Positions 59,463 to 64,000 of a DNA stretch of 64,000 nucleotides are shown here, piece by piece. The notes under the pieces were generated by a model. It was not told the DNA's origin. It searched no databases and saw only the letters and a program-made list of their open reading frames with translations. The DNA comes from Actinomycetota bacterium. GTDB taxonomy: Bacteria > Actinomycetota > Acidimicrobiia > Acidimicrobiales > Ilumatobacteraceae. Position 1 is the first letter of the stretch; the number at the start of each line of letters is the position of its first letter. The stretch is from positions 437,316 through 501,315 of the forward strand of contig JAUSLV010000011.1 of assembly GCA_030645495.1 (NCBI GenBank), in the 5' to 3' direction. Position numbers and translations under genes: made by a program.

Positions 59463-60703
59463 GGGGCGACTTCCACCGTCGGCTGGACGGCGGCGGCAAG
59501 CTCGTCTCGCTGCTGGCGCCGACGCAGGGAGTACCCGACGCTCACCGCCGCCAGCGTCACGGCGCCTCCGTAGGCCAGGCTCCACTCGGCGCCGACGTGG
59601 TCGGCCACCCAACCCGTGATCGGCGCGCCGATCGGTGTGCTGCCCAAGAAGGCCACCGCGCCGAGCGCGAGAATTCGGCCGCGCATGTCGGGCGGCGATT
59701 CCTGCTGCGAGATCGCGTTTTGTCCGGCGATGAACGCCGCACCGCCCATCCCCACCGGAATACCCAACAGCACTGCCGCCCAGGCGGTGGGTGCCCAGGC
59801 CAGGCACAGGCCCGACACGCCCAGCAGCAGACCATTGCCGAAGAACCATGTCGTGGTCACTCGCCGCCGCGCCGCGGTGAGCAACGACCCCACCATGCTG
59901 CCCAACCCCGTAGACGCCAGAAGGATGCCGAACAGCGTCTCGCTGCCATAGCGAACGTCGGCGATCTTCAGCAGCGACACGTTGTAGTTGAACGCGAACG
60001 TACCCACGATCGTGAACGTCACGAACACCACCAGCAGCCGTCGGTCGCGGCTGACGAAACGCAGTGCGTCGCGCACCGGCGTACCGCCGCGCTTGGCGTG
60101 CGGCGCACGGAACAGCGCGCTGCGATCGATCGCCAGCAGTGGCCACAGGATCGCGGTGAACGACAGCCCGTTGATCACGAACAACCACCCAGCACCGAGC
60201 GGGCCCTTGAGCGCCGCGGCGAGCGCCGGGCCGATGACACGCGAGCCGGTCATGACCGCAGTGTTCAGCGACACTGCGTTGGGGATCTCGTGTGGCTCGA
60301 CCAGTTCCGTCACGAAGCCACGGCGGGCCGGGTTGTCGAACGCGTTGACGATGCCGAGCACGAGGCTGAGCGAGTAGAGCACCGGCAGGTTGATCCAGTC
60401 GAGGAAGTACAACGCACCCAGCACCAGCGCTTGGACGGCCTGCAACGTCTGCGTCAGCAGCGCCATCCTGCGCTTGTCGCGCCGATCGGCCACCACGCCG
60501 GCATACACACCCAACACCAGCATCGGCAAGAACTGACAGAACATCGTCACGCCGACATCGGTGGCGTTGCCGGTGAGTTCGTACACCAGCAGCGCCATCG
60601 CCGTCATCTGCACCCAGGTGCCCACCGTGCTGACCAACAGGCCGACGAAGAACAGGCGCGCGTTGCGATGCCGCAGCGACTGGAACATCGGCGATGACGA
60701 CAT
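59459..60703 (-). CDS. MFS transporter (MFS_3/EntS-like)
   Basis: A 414-residue transporter with about 12 predicted helices. The N-terminal RNARLFFVGLLVSTVGTWVQMTAMALL and the NPARRGFVTELV motif place it in the MFS_3 group related to enterobactin exporter EntS and multidrug efflux proteins. Transported substrate unknown. AAAGG lies about 7 nt before the ATG at 60703. It is co-translated with the photolyase. Confidence 0.88.
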   Translation of the reverse strand: MSSSPMFQSLRHRNARLFFVGLLVSTVGTWVQMTAMALLVYELTGNATDVGVTMFCQFLPMLVLGVYAGVVADRRDKRRMALLTQTLQAVQALVLGALYFLDWINLPVLYSLSLVLGIVNAFDNPARRGFVTELVEPHEIPNAVSLNTAVMTGSRVIGPALAAALKGPLGAGWLFVINGLSFTAILWPLLAIDRSALFRAPHAKRGGTPVRDALRFVSRDRRLLVVFVTFTIVGTFAFNYNVSLLKIADVRYGSETLFGILLASTGLGSMVGSLLTAARRRVTTTWFFGNGLLLGVSGLCLAWAPTAWAAVLLGIPVGMGGAAFIAGQNAISQQESPPDMRGRILALGAVAFLGSTPIGAPITGWVADHVGAEWSLAYGGAVTLAAVSVGYSLRRRQQRDELAAAVQPTVEVAP

Positions 60704-60784
60704 TGTGGACCTTTCTATCGGAGCACCGGATCGGACGGCGACGAGATGGGCCGCGAGCGGCGGGCGCTCGGGCAGGATGGACGG

Positions 60785-62518
60785 GTGACACCCGTGCTGC
60801 CCGCCGCCGAGCTGGTCGCCGCGGTCCGCGCTGCGGGCGGCGGCGCCGGCGCGCTCGTGGGCCTGGCGGTGGGAGTGCACGGCACCGTGGGGCTGTGCGT
60901 GGGCGAGGTGCGACTGGCGTCGGCCGACGGCGCGGCGGCAGTGGCCGCGATCGAGCGCGAGGTCGGCCCGCGCTGGGTCATCTGGTCGGGCGCGACGGCG
61001 TCAGCGCTGCTCGCCAGTGGCATCCGCGTGCACCGCGCCTGGGACCTGCTCGCCGTGCACCGCATCCTGTTCGGTGGTTGGCGGGCCGATCCGGTGCGAA
61101 TCTGGTGCCGGCTGCACGGCCTCGACCACGAACGCGGGCCGGTACTCGGTCAGCTCGACCTTTTGGGAGGATCGGTCGACGACGACGGCGACCCATCGTT
61201 GCCCACGCGTCGCGATGGATTCCTCCGACCCGAGTGGGTTGCCGGCGCGTGGGCCACCCACCCTGCCGCCGCGGCAGAGTGGGCCGCCACCGCGCTCGCC
61301 GCCGCGCTGGCGCAGCAACAGCGGCTGGGCGAGCTCTCCGTCGCCGGCGATGTGCTGGCCCTGGCCCGCGCCGAATCCACCGCCGAACTGCTGTGTGCCG
61401 AACTCGCTCACGACGGCCTGCCGGTGGATGTGCCCACGGCCGAAGCGATCATGGCTGCTTCCGTCGGCCCCCGCCCGCGCCACGAGGCCGAGGCGGCGGC
61501 AGGGCGCGCAGCTCGCGACGCTGCCGTGCTGGCCCATCTGGTGGTTCCCACGGGCATCGATCTGCGCAGCCCCACCGACGTGAAGGCGATGCTGCGCCGC
61601 GTCGGCATCGACGTGCCCGACACCCGTGCCTGGCGCTTGGAGGCGATGCGCGACCAGCACCCGGTGGTCGACGCGCTACTCACGTGGCGCAAGGCCGAGC
61701 GGATCGCCACGACGTTCGGTTACGGCTGGCTCGACGCCAATGTGGGGCACGACGGCCGGCTACGCGGCGAGTGGTCGGGAAGCGACGGTGCGGCCGGACG
61801 GATGACCGCCCAGGCGGGCCTGCACAACCTGCCCGCCGAGCTGCGCCCAGCGGTGCGCGCCGAGCCGGGGCATGTGTTCGTGCGCGCCGACCTCGGCCAG
61901 ATCGAGCCACGAGTGTTGGCCGCAGTGTCGCGCGATACGGCGTTCATCCGTGCTGCGCAGGAGGACGACCTCTACGCGCCGGTGGCCACACGCCTCGGAG
62001 TCGACCGCCCGGCGGCGAAGATCGCCGTGCTCGCCGCGATGTACGGCCAGACCAGTGGCACTGCCGGCCAGGCGCTGCGCGGGATGGAGACGGCGTACCC
62101 GGTGGCGATGAAGTACCTCAGCGATGCGGCCACGGTCGGCATGGAAGGCCGCGAGCTGCGCACGTACGGCGGCCGCCTGATCCGCATGTACGACATCGAG
62201 AACGCCGGCGACTACCGCTCTGCTGCCGCCGCTCGCGGCCGCTACGCCCGCAACGCGCTCGTGCAGGGTGCCGCTGCCGAGCTGTTCAAGGTGTGGGCCG
62301 TCACCGTGCGGGCGCGTGGCGCCGACCTCGGTGCGCGGATCGTGCTGTGCCTGCACGACGAACTACTGGTGCACTGCCCCGAGGCGAACGGAGCGGCCGT
62401 TGCGCAACTGCTGGTCGACTGCCTGCACGAGGCCTCCACGCGCTGGCAGCAGGGCGCCGGCGTGCGCTTCGTCGCCGACGTGTCGATCGTCCAGTCCTGG
62501 GCCGACGCCAAGGCCTGA
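60785..62518 (+). CDS. Family-A DNA polymerase-like protein (short, actinobacterial type)
   Basis: A 577-residue protein with all three polymerase-A motifs: A (RADLGQIEPRVLAAVS), B (RPAAKIAVLAAMYGQTSG) and C (LCLHDELLV). The thumb and fingers follow PolI order, but there is no 5'-3' exonuclease domain, and the N-terminal 3'-5' exonuclease region (to about residue 200) is poorly conserved with no clear DEDD residues. Proteins of this kind are annotated as a second, bifunctional exonuclease/polymerase in actinomycetes. The GTG at 60785 is the likely start; ATG 60746 also lies in frame. It is divergent from the MFS gene. Confidence 0.85.
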   Translation: MTPVLPAAELVAAVRAAGGGAGALVGLAVGVHGTVGLCVGEVRLASADGAAAVAAIEREVGPRWVIWSGATASALLASGIRVHRAWDLLAVHRILFGGWRADPVRIWCRLHGLDHERGPVLGQLDLLGGSVDDDGDPSLPTRRDGFLRPEWVAGAWATHPAAAAEWAATALAAALAQQQRLGELSVAGDVLALARAESTAELLCAELAHDGLPVDVPTAEAIMAASVGPRPRHEAEAAAGRAARDAAVLAHLVVPTGIDLRSPTDVKAMLRRVGIDVPDTRAWRLEAMRDQHPVVDALLTWRKAERIATTFGYGWLDANVGHDGRLRGEWSGSDGAAGRMTAQAGLHNLPAELRPAVRAEPGHVFVRADLGQIEPRVLAAVSRDTAFIRAAQEDDLYAPVATRLGVDRPAAKIAVLAAMYGQTSGTAGQALRGMETAYPVAMKYLSDAATVGMEGRELRTYGGRLIRMYDIENAGDYRSAAAARGRYARNALVQGAAAELFKVWAVTVRARGADLGARIVLCLHDELLVHCPEANGAAVAQLLVDCLHEASTRWQQGAGVRFVADVSIVQSWADAKA

Positions 62519-62540
62519 CCGGAATTCGCTGCGACAGCGC

Positions 62541-64000
62541 TCAGTCGTCGAGCTTGAGGGCGCTGATGAACACGTCGCCGGGCACTTCCACGCGCCCGAT
62601 CGACTTCATCTTCTTCTTGCCCTCTTTCTGCTTCTCGAGCAGCTTGCGCTTACGCGTGATGTCGCCGCCGTAGCACTTGGCCAGCACGTCCTTGCGCTTG
62701 GCCTTCACGGTTTCGCGAGCGATGATCTTGCCGCCGATGGCGACCTGAAGCGGCACCTCGAACTGATGGCGCGGGATGGCCTTTCGCAGTTTGATGAGCA
62801 TTTTGCGGCCTCGCATCTCGGCGTTGGTGCGATGGACGATCAGCGAGAGGGCATCGACGGCGGTCTTGTTGACCAAGATATCAATTCGCACGAGGTCGGA
62901 GTCCTCAAAGCCCAGAAACTCGTAGTCCATCGTCGCGTAGCCGTGCGAGATCCCTTTTAAGATATCGTAAAAATCATAGACGATCTCGCCCAGCGGAGCT
63001 TTGAATTCCATCATCACCCGCGTGGGGCTGATGTAATCGGTCTTAATGAGGCGGCATCGCCGCTGCTCGGCAAGTTGCATGATCGGGCCAATAGCATCTT
63101 TGGGCGTAATGATCTCAAGGCGGACATACGGTTCGCGCAGCTCTTCGATCTCGGTACGTTCAGGCATCTGCGAGGGTGAATCGATGCGGAGCGTCTTGCC
63201 GTCGGTCGTTAAAACTTCGTAGCTAACCGTCGGCGCGGTCTGGACAACGTCGATATCGTTTTCGCGTTCGAGGCGTTCCTGAACAATGTCCATGTGCAAA
63301 AGGCCGAGAAACCCGCAGCGAAAGCCAAAGCCAAGCGCGGGCGAATTTTGCGGGAAGAATGAAAACGACGCATCGTTGAGACTGAGCTTTTCAAATGCGC
63401 TTCGCATCTTTGAATAGTCGGTGTTGTTGCCGGGATAGAAATCGGAAAAGACCATCTGCATCGGCGGCTCGTAGCCGGGCAAGGGCTGCGACGTCGGATG
63501 AGCTTCGTCGGTGATCGTGTCGCCGATGGTAACATCGGCAAGCGTGCGGATATTGGCGATGACATAGCCGACCTCGCCGGCGGTAAGGCCGCCGATCGGC
63601 GTCATTTTCGGCGCGAATTTGCCCAGTTCGGTAACGAGATAGTTATTGCCAGTGCCCATCATTCGGATCTTCTGGCCGACTTTCAGCGAGCCGCTAAAGA
63701 TTCGCACATAACAGATAACACCGCGATATTCATCGAACACGCTGTCGAAGATAAGGGCGGCGGTCGGTTCGTCGCTTTTATCGGCGGGCGGCGGAAGCAG
63801 TGTAATAATGGCGTGGAGAAGCTCTTCGACGCCAATGCCGGATTTTGCCGAGATGTGAAAACAATCTCGCGGTTTAAAACCCAAAATATGCTCGATCTCT
63901 TCTGCGACAACCTGCGGCTGTGCGGCGGGCAGATCGACTTTATTGATAACGGGAATGATTTCCAAACCCGCCTCAACGGCCAGATACGCATTGGCAACGG
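62541..64000 (-). CDS. lepA: Elongation factor 4 (LepA), C-terminal three quarters, compositionally chimeric
   Basis: LepA/EF4 is a ribosome-associated GTPase. The gene enters from the right edge and ends at 62541; the N-terminal G1-G3 motifs are outside the window. Visible parts: NKVDLP (G4), SAKSGIGV (G5), the domain II and EF-G-like domains, and the LepA C-terminal signature (RKDVLAKCYGGDITRKRKLLEKQ). Reading rightward, the last 180-300 bases of the gene have the strict high-GC usage of the rest of the window, while upstream of about 62860 AT-rich codons (AAA, ATT, TTT) become common and GC falls sharply. Reading frame is continuous across the shift. Confidence 0.93.
   Translation of the reverse strand, partial: VANAYLAVEAGLEIIPVINKVDLPAAQPQVVAEEIEHILGFKPRDCFHISAKSGIGVEELLHAIITLLPPPADKSDEPTAALIFDSVFDEYRGVICYVRIFSGSLKVGQKIRMMGTGNNYLVTELGKFAPKMTPIGGLTAGEVGYVIANIRTLADVTIGDTITDEAHPTSQPLPGYEPPMQMVFSDFYPGNNTDYSKMRSAFEKLSLNDASFSFFPQNSPALGFGFRCGFLGLLHMDIVQERLERENDIDVVQTAPTVSYEVLTTDGKTLRIDSPSQMPERTEIEELREPYVRLEIITPKDAIGPIMQLAEQRRCRLIKTDYISPTRVMMEFKAPLGEIVYDFYDILKGISHGYATMDYEFLGFEDSDLVRIDILVNKTAVDALSLIVHRTNAEMRGRKMLIKLRKAIPRHQFEVPLQVAIGGKIIARETVKAKRKDVLAKCYGGDITRKRKLLEKQKEGKKKMKSIGRVEVPGDVFISALKLDD

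Noticed and set aside
58060..59499. Upstream extension of hrcA across the photolyase gene
   Set aside because: The frame is open but non-family, and the ATG at 58059 with a Shine-Dalgarno matches HrcA exactly.

Overview
The window is high-GC, densely packed DNA from an actinomycete-type bacterium. It carries the complete Pup-proteasome locus (pafA, prcA, prcB, pup, dop and the ARC/Mpa ATPase) and a BldD-type regulator. It also has actinobacterial DUF6629, DUF948 and Holin-X-like proteins, an Nei2-like glycosylase and a truncated family-A polymerase of a kind seen in actinomycetes. An uncultured or little-studied lineage such as Acidimicrobiia fits the gene set, but that assignment is inference from gene content alone. 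No gap longer than about 190 bases lacks a feature. I see no insertion sequence, prophage, CRISPR array or biosynthetic cluster.

Layout. 0-9 kb: protein turnover by pupylation, on the minus strand, interrupted by two plus-strand genes (a PAS/HD-GYP protein and a SCO6745/SalK-like protein), then a small ferredoxin. 9-13.5 kb: a ttuB-ttuA-trmI tRNA T-loop modification operon, three small membrane or basic proteins and a LON-substrate-binding-domain protein. 13.5-19 kb: PBP4-type carboxypeptidase, NDP-forming acyl-CoA synthetase, TetR regulator and NagA. 19-26 kb: transketolase, transaldolase and LOG nucleotide hydrolase, then an Nei-type glycosylase and a phosphotransferase. 26-36 kb: the nudix-rarA-DUF948 run, a DUF559 nuclease-like gene bracketed by hairpins, hisS-aspS and apt-rsh. 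35.7-43.4 kb: secF, secD, yajC, tgt, queA and monomeric isocitrate dehydrogenase. 43.5-50 kb: acyl-CoA dehydrogenase, alkylsulfatase-like metallo-hydrolase, DMT transporter, degenerate GGDEF-EAL protein and SDR. 50-55 kb: a frameshifted HD-GYP gene, tRNA-Val(GAC), a PAS-GGDEF-EAL protein, hemW and bldD. 55-62.5 kb: rsmE-dnaJ-hrcA with a CIRCE-like element, photolyase, MFS transporter and a family-A DNA polymerase. 62.5-64 kb: the 3' part of lepA, whose base composition changes abruptly inside the gene.

Themes. (1) About twenty genes that begin transcription units have a TANNNT hexamer 6-9 nt upstream of the ATG or GTG, the signature of leaderless mRNAs; downstream operon genes instead use ATGA, GTGA or TGATG overlaps. 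(2) Four c-di-GMP turnover genes share the window with a BldD homologue that keeps the full c-di-GMP-binding signature and has a near-consensus BldD box upstream. (3) A family of three long palindromes, each next to a G-rich tract, marks transcription-unit boundaries. (4) lepA looks chimeric, either by recombination or by assembly.
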